A DNA stretch of 64,000 bases from Asparagopsis taxiformis (GCA_030407315.1 JALQPE010001948.1:1-64000); one strand, 5' to 3'; shown: positions 22,608-34,400, counted from the stretch's first letter. Made by a program: numbers and translations. The notes: generated by a model from the sequence alone, not told the origin.

Positions 22608-25600
22608 GACGTCCGGTGAATGACCAGCGCAATTGCATTGCTGGCGAGCCCAGAAATTCTAAAATTTCAGTCAGAAAAAAAATGCAAAAATACATCGATT
22701 TGGGCGGTCGAAAGTGCCGTACGGCACACCCCCATCTCAAAAACATGTTCACATGTGCATGTTTTTGAGAATAGCCCAAAAAATAAAGCAATTCAGGACG
22801 TCTGCCGGACATAGGCTTGATTCTAATTTGGCCACAACGGCCCCAGAAGCTACCAAGCGCCCCGAGCGGCCCCTCCCCGCTCACTTACCCACTCACGCCC
22901 ATCTTGCAGAAACGTTCCTGCTGGCCTCATCCATGCCTTCACATCCACATCATAATCCTCTGCTGAGCTGTTCACCTTGGACGCTCACTGGAAGTACTCG
23001 TCTTCGACGTCCGCCAATGCAGGACAACACCATGAATACTAAACCCACCGTGGATCTCAGTCATCAACGGTGGGCGTCCTATAAATGACTGCTATAGAAC
23101 CATTGCCCCAAGCCCTCCAGTTTGGACGCTCAGCCAACAGTGATTGCTGCTCTACCTCCTTGGTCGTTCTCCGATGCATGTAAATGCGCCAAAGTACGAC
23201 CGATGGGGCAGTCCAAACTTTTTGTACCAGTGCACGCCTAGGGATACCACAAGGTTCGTCATACACACACAAAGACACAAACACACAAAGACACAAACAC
23301 ACAAAGACACAAACACACAAACACACAAACACACAAACACACAAACACACAAACAACCACGCACTGCAGCACCCAACTTTCGCATGCGTCAGTGATGTGC
23401 TGCTGCAGTGTGTATGCGCTGTGCGGTAGCAAGATTTCCATGCTTGCAGCCATTCACATCCAGACATCCAGCCGCCGACCAGGGAAGCCGTTTGCAGCCG
23501 ATTCTCCCTTGTCTGCATGGCATCTCGGTGCTGTCAACACTTGCTTAGTTGCTGCGATGCGAGCAAATGTGCAGCACTAGCCTAACTTGAAATGGACGTC
23601 CAGTAGAAGTCCGGCTCGGTTACATTGCTGGTCAGCCCTGAAATTCTAAAATGTTGGGCTGAGAAATAGCTGCAAAACTGTATCCATGTGCAATACTCGA
23701 CCAACCTGAAATGGACGTCCGGTGAATGTCCAGCTCAATTGCATTGCTGGCGAGCCCAGAAATTCTAAAATTTCAGTCAGAAAAAAATTGCAAAATTATA
23801 TCGATTTGGGCGGTCGAAAGTGCCGTACGGCACACCCCCATCTCAAAAACATGTTCACATGTGCATGTTTTTGAGAATAGCCCAAATTTCAATTCAAATC
23901 AAGGTGTCTAATTTGGCCACAACGGCCCCAGGAACCGGCTGCTGCCCCGGCCGGGGCCGTCACTGGCTTCTGTAAGCACCAACTGTAAGCAAAGCCACAT
24001 CTCACGAAGGGTCGATTCCAGGCTCAGGCTCAATACGCCAGGGCGAAGTTTTGGTCCTTGTTTCGACATGCTCCCACCCCACTTTCTCACGACAAACACT
24101 GCTCATCCATCATGCTGCACATGCTACGTGCACTTCGTATGAGCAGTGGGCCCGCCTGCGTGGTTGCTGTAATGCGTAGATGTGAGCAGCATACGAACAA
24201 CCCAGAATGGACGTCTGGTGGATGTCCGGCTCAATTGCATTGCTGGCGAGCCCAGAAATTCTAAAATTTCGGGCAGAAAAAAATTGTGAAAAATCATCGA
24301 TTTGGGCGGGTCGATTGTGCCGTACGGCAGACCCCCATCTCAAAAACATGTTCACATGTGCATGTTTTTGAGAATAGCCCAAATTTCAATTCAAATCAAG
24401 GTGTCTAATTTGGCCACAACGGCCCCAGGAACCGGCTGCCGCCCCGACCGGGGCCGTCACTGGCTTCGGTAAGCACTAACTGTAAGCCAAAATCGCGTCT
24501 TACGAAGGGTCGATTCCAGGCTTCAAGCCCAAGTTATGCTAGGGAGACATCTTTTTCCCTGTTTCATCATGGTCCCACCTTACATCCTCACGACAAACAA
24601 CACTCACACATCACGTTACTCATATTCCGTGCACTTTGTATGAGCAGTGGGCCCGCCTGCGTGGTTGCTGTAATGCGTAGATGTGAGCAGCATACGAACA
24701 ACCCAGAATGGACGTCTGGTGGATGTCCGGCTCAATTGCATTGCTGGCGAGCCCAGAAATTCTAAAATTTCGGGCAGAAAAAAATTGTGAAAAATCATCG
24801 ATTTGGGCGGGTCGATTGTGCCGTACGGCAGACCCCCATCTCAAAAACATGTTCACATGTGCATGTTTTTGAGAATAGCCCAAATTTCAATTCAAATCAA
24901 GGTGTCTAATTTGGCCACAACGGCCCCAGGAACCGGCTGCCGCCCCGACCGGGGCCGTCACTGGCTTCGGTAAGCACTAACTGTAAGCCAAAATCGCGTC
25001 TTACGAAGGGTCGATTCCAGGCTTCAAGCCCAAGTTATGCTAGGGAGACATCTTTTTCCCTGTTTCATCATGGTCCCACCTTACATCCTCACGACAAACA
25101 ACACTCACACATCACGTTACTCATATTCCGTGCACTTTGTATGAGTAGTGAGCCCGCCTGCTTAGTTGCTGCAATGCATGGATGCGGGCTGCACACGACC
25201 AACCTGAAATGGACGTCCGGTGGATGTCCGGCTCAATTGCATTGCTGGCGAGCCCAGAAATTCTAAAATTTCGGGCAGAAAAAAATTGTGAAAAATCATC
25301 GATTTGGGCGGGTCGATTGTGCCGTACGGCAGACCCCCATCTCAAAAACATGTTCACATGTGCATGTTTTTGAGAATAGCCCAAATTTCAATTCAAATCA
25401 AGGTGTCTAATTTGGCCACAACGGCCCCAGGAACCGGCTGCCGCCCCGACCGGGGTCATCACTGGCTTCTGTAAGCACCAACTGTAAGCCAAAATCGCGT
25501 CTTACGAAGGGTCGATTTCAGGCTCAACACGTCAGGGACAGGTCTTGGTCCTTGTTTCATCATGGTCCCGCCCTACTCTCTCACGATCAACCTGAAATGG

Positions 25601-25838
25601 ACGTCCGGTGGATGTCCAGCTCGATTGCATTGCTGGCCAGCCCAGAAATTCTAAAATTTCCGAAAAATCAATTTGGTGGCCCAGCATCTCCTGTGCCGAA
25701 AATTCCCGCGCTCACTTGTGATATACGTCTAGACGTGTTTCGCACTTGTACGCATCAGGGAAGGCGTCACGGAAGGTTGAGACTACGCTACTTGTGTACC
25801 GCGTCGTCTGAAATAGCGAGTAGTGTTTGTTGTATAGT
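22608..25838 (-). repeat. Right arm of the long inverted repeat, with tandem expansion
   Basis: In reverse complement this arm begins at the same base pairs as the left arm's inner end (22,608 pairs with 19,983) and ends near TTTGTTGTATAG at 25,838. It is about 1.06 kb longer than the left arm. Most of the excess is a unit of about 501-502 bp present three times (starts near 24,137, 24,638 and 25,140), where the left arm has one equivalent. A CACAAACA/CACAAAGA microsatellite at 23,264-23,354 is also expanded. The matching 124-residue frames in both arms show high identity, not coding. Confidence 0.9.
23264..23354. repeat. CACAAACA/CACAAAGA microsatellite
   Basis: Repeats of eight bases, CACAAACA with some CACAAAGA, run for about 90 bases. 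The equivalent place in the left arm (19,300-19,330) has only about 30 bases. The length difference between otherwise nearly identical arms points to recent slippage. Confidence 0.85.
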
Positions 25839-26975
25839 TGTGGAGTATGCGTCTGGTGGTTTGTAAAGCTTGCAGAACGGGATAGGGATGTGGGTGGCTC
25901 CATTTTATGAATACATGAATACAAATATTCAGGGTTGACGAAGCGGAAAGGCATACGCTCATACATGTATGAGTTTGCATAGTGGAGAAAATATTTACAT
26001 CGAAATTTACATGGAAGAGATGGAGGTTTTAAGGATGAGGTATGAGAGGAAGAAAATTCTTCTGTGGTATGAGGATGTGTTCTGTGGGGGGTGGATGGAA
26101 TCTTGGGATGGGATGGTACAGGGGGAAGTGGAAATGTACGGAGTGCGGGTTTAGATTGGAGTGTGATTCGGAGAGGAGTGCCGACAAGCATATTATGGGG
26201 ATTGGGGAGACGCTGCGGGGTGTTGGGGTAGTGAGGGCGGAGGAGGTGTTTAGGTGGGACCGTAGGAGGGTGCGGTTGAAGGCCCCGAGAGGAGGGGGTT
26301 TTAGGAAAGTGAGGAGAAAGAGGTGGGAAGGGGGGTGGCGTCTGTTCTGGCTGTGGTGAGTGGGGATGTGATGGGGAAGAAGAGGGTTATTGTATTTGGG
26401 GAGGGAGGGGAGTGGGAGGATGGGTGCGAAGTGGGGGGTTGATATGTGTTTCAGAGCGGGGAGGTTTCTGGGGAGACGGCGGGGGAGCGGGAGCGTGGGC
26501 CGGTGGTGGTGGTGGTGGTGTATACGGTATCGAAGATGCGGATGGCGTGGGGGCATGGAGCAGGTGAGGGAGGGAGGGGTGGAGCAGGTCGAAGAGTAAG
26601 CTGCAGGGGAAGTTTGTGGAGAGGGCGAAGGAGAGGGGTTGAAGGTAGAGGAGAGAGGGTATTGAAGAACAATACGTTGCAAAGGTGATGGGGGAGAGCA
26701 TGGTCGAGGGGATAGGGGATGTTTTTCCCTATTCTGAGGTAGTATGAGGACTGGTTATAAGAAATCTGTACGGTAGAGCAGAAAAGTAGGTATGGAATGG
26801 AGGTGTGCACCGTGGAAGCGGGGATAGGTAGCTGAAAATGCGTTCTAGAGTGGTATTGGGGGTGTTTGAGGTACAGTACGGGGGAGGTGAGCACCAAATG
26901 GAAGGGGGTGTGAGCGAGAGGATGAAAAAATTAAAGACGAAATTGGAGTCGACCGACAAGGAAAAATAGAGTGGT
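25839..26975. repeat. G/A-rich block (mirror of the C/A-rich block)
   Basis: After about 190 bases with no feature, the plus strand becomes very rich in G and A (GGGGAGG, GGTGGTGGTGG) to about 26,910. On the minus strand this reads as a Pro/His/Ser-rich frame of up to 217 residues (26,029-26,682), which I take to be non-coding low complexity. Its position and strand bias mirror the C/A-rich block at 15.6-17.3 kb around the centre of the inverted structure, although I could not align the two base by base. Confidence 0.5.
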
Positions 26976-26979
26976 CGCC

Positions 26980-27283
26980 GTGATGGATGCGGACATCCAT
27001 GTCGAGCAAGGCGGCAGAAATTTCTGGGGTCGAAATTTTTGAATTTCTGAACCGGCGCCCGTCCTAGGTTGACATAGACATGGCGGAAGTCCATCCCGAG
27101 GGGGACATCCGTGGTACTAGAAACAATGAATGTCGTCCTAGTAATACTAGACGTACTAGACCGCATGGACGTCCGGATCTAGGCGGACATCCAAAAATAC
27201 TGGAGAACATGGACGTCCGCCTAGTAATACTAGGTGTACTAGAGGTTGTGGACGTCCGCGTCCATTTCCGAGAACACAGACGT
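26980..27283. repeat. GGACGTCC end repeat (right end of nested structure)
   Basis: It contains several copies of GGACGTCCG and CTAGTAATACTAG, and ends with GTGGACGTCCGCGTCC then TTTCCGAGAACACAGACG, the inverted counterpart of the segment at 14,829. It also shares GAAATTTTTGAATTTCTG with the sub-repeats of the long inverted arms. It is the best candidate for the right terminus of a structure about 12.5 kb long. Confidence 0.7.
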
Positions 27284-28017
27284 GGCAGGCTCGGTGAGAT
27301 GAGATGAGAGTACTTCGTCTCTTCTTCACGAGGATAATTTAAAATATTGGATTCAATGGCCTAGAGCCAAAAGTAAACGGTGGGCCTCTTCAAACTTCCA
27401 GCAGGACGTTCATGATCTGCTTTAAGCCACATAATTTCAACTTGATCGCTTTCGCTCAGCTTCTTTGGCCCTAAAAGAATAGTAAATATCAAGAACGATG
27501 TATGATAAGCGGAAGGCGTCTATAGAAAAAGGTCAGAAAGATTTCTTGTTAGAACTATGATCCGAACAGTTCATTGCAGAGTTGAACACGTGGTCGAAAT
27601 ATCCAGTCAAGCACAGCCTTAATTATGTCTAAACGATTGTATGCGGGCCGCCAGTATGATTGCATTTTGTGTAATGGCTAGAGATATTATGGTGACCTCA
27701 TCTTTATGTGATTACTCCAACGTGTCCGCGTACTTTTCGGATGACACAAACTAATTTTTTCATTACTGTGAGAGCAGTCATCCTTCAGTAAGTGGATATG
27801 CCTCAGAAATAAAAACACTTGTCAAATCATCAATCAAGGCAACAAAATGACATCTAATGCACGCATAATCTCTTTATGTGAACATGAGATCTGAAGGAAA
27901 TGATTCCTCGTGCTTTCTGTCTGTACATAGATAGATATTTCTTTGAGCTCTGCAAATTGGTACCAAGAGGCTTTCTAGAAGAAATCATCTCTTGTATCTG
28001 GTTCGAATTGTTTTGAA
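27284..28017. other. Gene-free interval upstream of the ParB-like gene
   Basis: No coding frame is supported. It would contain the promoter and leader of the gene starting at 28,018, but I see no clear motif. Confidence 0.4.
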
Positions 28018-29061
28018 ATGAGAAGGAAGAAGAGGGCAGGAAAACAGCACGATAGTCAAAGCAGCGGAGAAGTGAAAATGGCGAAGGCGAGATTCAACGA
28101 TGTCATTAACGGGTCCCTGAACACGTCAGTAGATCCACTATGCTGTATTCCTATTACGCATATTCGCGGGATATCTACTTCCGGCGTTGCACGACTAAAG
28201 GAGTCATTCTATGGATCCACTGAAAATTCCAACATCAATTACATCTCTGGCTCTGATACTCTACTTGTTATTGCATTGGAGGGGATGTTCATGCATTTAG
28301 GCCCCGAATACTTCCGGTACCACTGTGGAATGTCTGAAGATGAAGCTGAACAGAAATTCAAGAGCAGGAAGACATGGTACGGAGTAATAGATGGTATGCA
28401 TCGCCTAACAGCCGTGAAAGAGCTCATTTCAGACTACCCAGACGTCTGGGAGGGGTTTTTATGGCCAGTGACTCTTCTTAAGGGAAATTGCGACCTACAA
28501 GTTCTAAGACAAATAGCTAGGCACCAGAATCGAAAACATTGTGACTCTTTCTACGTGGAGGGTACATTCTACGACATGTTAAAGGGACTCAGAGATGAAT
28601 ATGATCGTCTTGTAAGAATGCGAAACGGAAAGAAACCGACTGCTGGGGATGTAGCGGCGGCGTATGATGGGGATGGTAACCACAAGGAGAGTACAATTAA
28701 ACAGACAGCTTCAACAGCGATTCGACTTCCACTGATTGTCATTGAAACTATCGGGGAAATCATAAATGCAGAGCATGAAGATCTTGCCGGGGAGGGAAGA
28801 TTTACAGACTCCAAGCAGGTGATGAAGACAGTCGACTGCCGTGTTTTTAGACGATTTGTTCACGTAACCTCATTGAAGTCAGCCACTGCTTTCATGAATG
28901 CCGTGGGAACAAATGACGAGAGGGAAGGTCTGGAATGTCAAGTGAATGCGCTCCATCGAGTTGCCGAAATTGCATTACTTAACCGGAAAAAATCTGAAAG
29001 CTCTTTTGTCAAACCCGCACATCATTCAACCGTTGCGGATCCACAGGATAAGCAAAAATAG
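28018..29061 (+). CDS. ParB-like domain protein without a methyltransferase
   Basis: An intact frame of 347 residues from an ATG. It aligns over nearly its whole length with the N-terminal third of the ParB/methyltransferase fusion at 42,342: VDPLCCIPITHIRGISTSGVARLK, WYGVIDGMHRLTAVKELI (the G-x-H-R box that marks ParB/Srx-type domains, residues about 121-138), LWPVTLLKGN, RQIARHQNRKH, EGTFYDMLKGLRDE, then VDCRVFRRFVHVTSLKSATAFM. Known role of the fold: DNA binding with CTP or nucleotide hydrolysis in ParB, nuclease activity in relatives. The stop at 29,061 follows KPAHHSTVADPQDKQK, and no methyltransferase motif follows, so it is either a natural short paralogue or a truncated fusion. No neighbour shares its strand closely. 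Function in this organism is unknown. Confidence 0.8.
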   Translation: MRRKKRAGKQHDSQSSGEVKMAKARFNDVINGSLNTSVDPLCCIPITHIRGISTSGVARLKESFYGSTENSNINYISGSDTLLVIALEGMFMHLGPEYFRYHCGMSEDEAEQKFKSRKTWYGVIDGMHRLTAVKELISDYPDVWEGFLWPVTLLKGNCDLQVLRQIARHQNRKHCDSFYVEGTFYDMLKGLRDEYDRLVRMRNGKKPTAGDVAAAYDGDGNHKESTIKQTASTAIRLPLIVIETIGEIINAEHEDLAGEGRFTDSKQVMKTVDCRVFRRFVHVTSLKSATAFMNAVGTNDEREGLECQVNALHRVAEIALLNRKKSESSFVKPAHHSTVADPQDKQK

Positions 29062-30720
29062 AGAATATTCCATGGAAAATGCCGTATCGTACAGTAGAAC
29101 TAGTCACCATATTTTAGCGGAACGCCCATCCCCAACGTTTGGATAAGGCCCATCGAAAAAAATGTAAAAAATCATGGGCTGAGACCAGCACGGCGATTTT
29201 GTTTTACAGTAGGCAGGAACCAGGCAGAACTATGGTGTGGCCGTGAGGTGATGGCTGAACCATGTACGGAAGGACACGTAGGGATGGAAATGAACCACGT
29301 CCATATATGAGCAGGACGGCGGGTTGACTAGAACGGGCCAAGTCACGCAGGCACGGACTGTTGGAATGGAACCAGTACTGTATATGGGTATAGTTAGATA
29401 TGGGGTGCACCGTGACTGCGATATGTGGTGGAAGGTGCAGAGCGATTCGTAGAAATAAACTATAAATTATAATGGGCACACCGTGACGGTCCGGTGTCTG
29501 AAACCAGGCGTAAGCAGCACTCGCTGAATGGACGGTGACCAAACTATAATTATTGTATTCATTGGAACAATTCCAGAGTAGGTGACTTTTTGATTATGGG
29601 ACGTGACCAAGCTGACTTGTGGAACTGGCCAAACGATAATCTGGAAAGGGACCATTGACTGGGCATGTACGGCCCAAGGCAAAGCGCGGTTAGTTTCCAA
29701 ACTACAGTACTGTGTAAAGCCCGGATATATTCTATTATAACACCTGCTCGTGACACTGGTATTATTCCACCGTGGAGCACTGTAATGGGTACGGTTCACT
29801 TCCACTGGATGTAGTGGTTGTACCGTCGGGTTGGCGTGGACCATGTTCACTGGGTAGAGTAGTTGTACCGTCGGGTGGGCGTGGTCCATGTCCACTGGGT
29901 AGAGTGGTTGTACCGTCGAGTGGGCGTGGACCATGTCCACTGGGTAGATTGGTTGCACCGGTGGGCGCTCTGGGTAGAAACTGAAAGGTCGAATGGGCGG
30001 CACATCGCACTTTTGCGGAGAAACTGCAGGACGGATAGGTCTGACTGAAACGATATCTAGGTAGAATGGAAATCGGCATAGGGACGATGAATTAGACTAG
30101 GTTGCAGCCAGTGCCGGGTACGCAAGATTTATGATATGGTGTAGTGGATATGGAATAGGTAAATGGGCAGCTAACGCCAAAAGTTTAACGACATGAAGAT
30201 CATCTGTACACTGCACTACGGAACTATGAACTATGCCACCATGGCAGATACTAAACGGCAAAACACCAGCTCTACATAAAGTAACTACAAATACATATAG
30301 GCATGAAAAGAGAGGTGAGGGGAAGCCAGAAATTTCTGTGGGCACCTGGAAGGAAAAGAATAGATGAATCAATGGTTAGTGCTAGGAATGTAATTTCATC
30401 AACGCTAGAAGCATGACTAGAAGCGAGAGAACATACCGTTGATAGTGGAGCCAGAGCTTGAGTAAGCGGATTGTAGAGAACCCAGAAACTTCTGCTGGCA
30501 CAGAGATGGAAAGAAGTGGATGACACAGTGGTTAGTGCTGGAAACGGTATGCCAAAAGCTCGATTAGAAGTGAGAAAACGTAGTAATGACAGTAGCCCTG
30601 GAGAAAGACGAAACAGAAAGTAGGAAAGGCAGAAAAGTATGTTAGCAGAAGAACAACGAAGAACCGCAGAAAAAGACAATGGGAGGAATGGCTAAAAGAC
30701 TAAATGAGCTGGAAAACCTT
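29062..30720. repeat. Non-coding stretch with 45-bp and about 168-bp repeats
   Basis: At 29,800-29,960 a 45-bp unit (core CACTGGGTAGAGTGGTTG then TACCGTCGGGTGGGCGTGG) is repeated three times and more weakly outside. At 30,320-30,560 two copies of a unit about 168 bases apart share CCAGAAACTTCTG-type and GTGGTTAGTGCTGGAAA-type phrases. The minus-strand frame of 178 residues at 29,467-30,003 has a 15-residue repeat caused by the 45-bp unit and is not considered a gene. Confidence 0.6.
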
Positions 30721-30726
30721 ATCGTA

Positions 30727-30790
30727 GGATGGAGGCGGCGGGGCACAATCACATCCGCAGGGATGTGGTTGCACTCCGCCGCCCCATCCT
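30727..30790. repeat. Imperfect GC-rich hairpin
   Basis: The left arm AGGATGGAGGCGGCGGGGC... pairs with a right arm ending GCCGCCCCATCCT, about 30 bases each, with a few mismatches and a loop of about four bases. It may be a small fold-back element. Confidence 0.65.
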
Positions 30791-31009
30791 GCGTAGGTGG
30801 TGTGCTCCATGCGACAGGCGATGACGATGGCGCTTAGCGTGACGCAAGCCTTAAATACTGCTGCAGAGTGAGCCCAGAGGTCGCGTATTTCACTTGCGTA
30901 GTGAGAAAGCGCGCGCTTTTCGTACTGACAAATCAGAAACAAATCATCGATGATCTATGAACACGTCATGGACACGTCATGGACTCGAGATGGACTCGTC
31001 ATGAAAACG

Positions 31010-31047
31010 TAATGAAATAGAACACTAGGTAGTGTTCTATTTCATTA
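31010..31047. repeat. Perfect 38-bp hairpin with 18-bp arms
   Basis: The arm TAATGAAATAGAACACTA is followed by GG and its exact complement. It lies just left of the short relative of the large intergenic palindromes. Confidence 0.8.
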
Positions 31048-31135
31048 CAGCTGGCGTGGAGCTGCACGCGTGTGAGCGGAAACGTGTATTGCAGGCTGAG
31101 GAGCCAATGATGAAAAATTAGAAAAAAATGACTAG

Positions 31136-31196
31136 TTACTGCAGTAAAAAGTGATCTAGGAAGATGCATTTGGTAGATCAGTTTTTACTGCAGTAA
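31136..31196. repeat. Short, decayed relative of the intergenic palindrome family
   Basis: The arm TTACTGCAGTAAAAAGTGAT followed by CTA is met by its complement with one mismatch, and the loop keeps the size seen in the seven copies at 49-60 kb. The outer parts of the arms (AAATTTGGTAATTTTT type) are lost. It lies left of the transposase at 31.5-35.2 kb, so the family is not confined to the 49-60 kb region. Confidence 0.8.
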
Positions 31197-31199
31197 AAG

Positions 31200-31490
31200 A
31201 AACCTAATTTTACTTTAATTTTATTGTGGTACGTTCCGCCCTGAGGATGCTGGTTCATGCTTGAGGCAGTTCAAGGAAAGGATAAGCTCTGGAAGAAGCA
31301 TGAAAGGTATAGACGAGGAATTAGAGATGGTTACATAGAATAGAACATAGTGTCTCACAGGTTTTGGGACAAGGGACATAAGTATGGCCAATGTCAAGGT
31401 GGATGTATGTGACGGAAACGCTACAATATGAGGAAGTTTGTTTACGGGAAGTAATATGGTAGAAAAGCTTATGTACTAGACCCTAGAGTA
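31200..31490. other. Gene-free 3' flank of the second transposase
   Basis: About 290 bases without a coding frame or repeat I can identify. Confidence 0.4.
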
Positions 31491-34400
31491 TCATGCAGTC
31501 CTTGGCGGATATCCATCTGCTCTTGCAAAAATAGAGAAGGAACCACCATCCATAAACGAAGGACCTCCATGCGTAATTCCTCCATTCGAAGTGCCTTGCT
31601 CCACAGAACATAATGAAGGGCTACAATTGTGGAGGAGACCAACCTTACGAACCCCTGAAGTGAGAGGGAGAAACCAGGAGCCGGAATCGGTGTTCGGAGC
31701 AAACGTAGTGGGGGAGGACTTCTGCTTGATAACTGGAAGAACAGTAGCGTGTGGTGGAGACAGGTTTTCCTGGTGAGATTCGTCTATGCAAACGTTTCCA
31801 GGTGAAGCAATGTTTCCATCAATAGTCAGGTCAAATACAGTGGTAACATCCCAAAAAGAAGGTGAACAGGTCTTCTGTAGAATTCTAGAAGACGGGGAAG
31901 CTGAGTAGCAAGCTTGTACTACACAGCCAGAAGCTATTTCTTGTGGCTTTGAAAAGTCCCGAGACGCAGCAGAGGGCGAAGCTGCAAAGGCAGGGTGGGC
32001 AGAACTGAGACGTGCTCCCTTGCAAGGTTTTCCACGAAGCATGACTGCATCCGAATTCTGCCCACAGGAAAAATCCTGCTGTGGTAATGAAGAGGGAACT
32101 ACTGTCCACGAGTAATATGAATATGGAGAAGAGAAGAATGGTAAAGAAGACCTATTCAAATGTTCGAGAAGGGGTTCTTGACAGAGGTCATGCAGCGTAC
32201 TAGCCGGGAGGTTCTCCATCGATTTACAGTGCTCCCGTCCGAATAGAACACGAAGGAGAAACCGTTTAGAACGTTGTATCTTCACAGATGCTGGAGTAGA
32301 ATTGGAGAAACTTTTCAAAGCAAGATGGAGGCTTCCTTTCCAATAGTTTCCGAGTGCCGCTAACATAGCATCCAACTGTCTGTCAGCACCTCCGGAATGC
32401 TCTAGACCTCGTTTCATTTGTTGATGTGTTGCTTCGAATGATAGCTCAGCTACCTGGCGAGCGTGTCCGAGCAGAGGAACAGTGTGTTCAAATGCCTCAA
32501 TGAGACGGTGCAAGTTTGGCTTATTGTCAAGAATCTTCCTTGCCCGGAATCCAGCAGTCTTGTTTTCCATCTCAATGTGGTCATTATCATTCGTTACTAT
32601 ACCTTCTGTCTGCATCTTCCGTTTCTTCGAGACCGCTGTGCTCCGCTGTCTTGTAGGAACAGTCTTGAGCAGGTCATCCACTAGAGTAGCATATTCTTTC
32701 GATAGCTGCTGCAGACGACGGAGACTGTTGTGCGCAGAATTCCCTGTAGCTCTCTGTACTGCCTCAGAACCGTCGATATTTTTTCGTGGTAGGAAGTATG
32801 TAGCTGCAGATATAGAGGACAGGAGACGAACAAGTTCGAGAGACAGATGGCGTTGCTCTTCAGAAGCCTGGAGTGACCTTGAACCGCTACCTTCGGATGA
32901 CCTTGTAGTCTGCGATTGGAATTTCAGAGAAGACCTGAAGCAGTGTTCGGCGACGAGGAGAACTGCAAATCTGTCCGAGATTCCCATTGTATGAGTTTCA
33001 CCTGCGTTGAAGTTATATATCTTGTTCTGATTTGCGAGACCCAATACAAGGAGGGCATCCACCATGAACCTGTCAGCCAGCCTTCTCACACCATCATTAG
33101 GCAAGCTTGAAAAAGCATTGTCCAGAGCATCCTTTGCCAGTCCGTGGAGGAGATGGTCAATTCCAACAAACGTCGAACGGTATGGGTCCAGAATAGCAGG
33201 TACGACAGGGATTCGTAGACCATCGTTTCCGAGTGGTGTCCCGGTTGGAACCAGCCCTTTGGACCTAGCTTCATGAAGTAGTCTTTCAATGAGATGCAAT
33301 GGAGTGTCTGTGATATTTTGCACTGTTCTCAAACCCAGATACTTCAAGATGTTTGCAGAACTTTCCGATGACTGCACAGCAGCTGTTCGCTCGGATGTGC
33401 GAAAGTGTGTATCAGAGCTCGAATGTAAACGGGTGTCGTAGCCAAACTGCGAGTTCTTCCCACATTTCCCCCCTCTTACAAAGAAACACAAATGGCATGG
33501 GCAGTCTGCGTTGTGCCCCATGACATCCAGCACATGAGAACAGGCAGGATAATCCGATACGAAACCAATAAAGTCCAGGAAAATTAGACATTCATTGCCG
33601 TCTGGATCGACATCACGAAACCCCGACGTACATCCTTGAATAATGTCTCTAGAGATATGTCGAAGGATATGGTTTGTACTAACACCAGGACCTGTGACAC
33701 CGATAACGCGCACAGCAGAACTGTTCCGGCGACAGTCCAGCGGAAGACCCATTGGGAGCATATAGCATCCTCCAGCACTCCCTTTCTTACCAGAGGCTTC
33801 ATTGAAGTCATCGCAGTATAAAAGAAATGGATAGACGTAGTATATGGTACCGCAGCTGAGAACCCCACGGAGATGTGTAGGATGAAAGGGGCTGGGGCTC
33901 GTGCCTGGTTTCAATAACTTGACATTATTGATTGCACGAGTTCCGCCGACAACTTTTTAATGCCCTTCAGAGTTGACGAGAAAGAGCAGTTTTTGTGATG
34001 GGCCTGGCGGTCCGGGAGAGCTGACGACAAGCCCAATGAAGAACTGTATACCACAATTTTGAGTAGGGTTGCACTCAGGACTGGGTGATAAAACTGTCAG
34101 GTGATCACCCGGCCGAGCATATTCCCGGAACGACTCTTTCTGAAGGATGAAGGCGGACCCATATGAATGCGGGGAGACCGAAAGCCTGCTATGAAATGCG
34201 GCACCAGAGTTAATCCACGAAGAAGATGTGAGAGCTTTGAACGACTCATGGCTGGAAGATAGTGATTCCTGTTGGAAAAGGGAACTGAGAGTAGGATCTA
34301 GAGGAGAGGCGTGCCGCCCTGATATCACTCGAAGCTCCACAATACTACCCCCGAAAGCAGGAACCGGAGAGCCATCCTTATCCTCCTCTGCCCTCAGAGT

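Noticed and set aside
19503..23088. Matching 124-residue frames in both inverted arms (19,503-19,877 and 22,714-23,088)
   Set aside because: Identity is explained by the inverted repeat itself; the frames start within the conserved hairpin, have low-quality composition and match nothing.
26029..26682. Minus-strand frame of 217 residues, Pro/His/Ser-rich
   Set aside because: It is produced by the strand-biased G/A-rich repeat block; overlapping frames of similar length exist on both strands and there is no domain or codon pattern.
29467..30003. 178-residue minus-strand frame with a 15-residue repeat
   Set aside because: It is the translation of a 45-bp minisatellite; other frames of the same repeat are also open.
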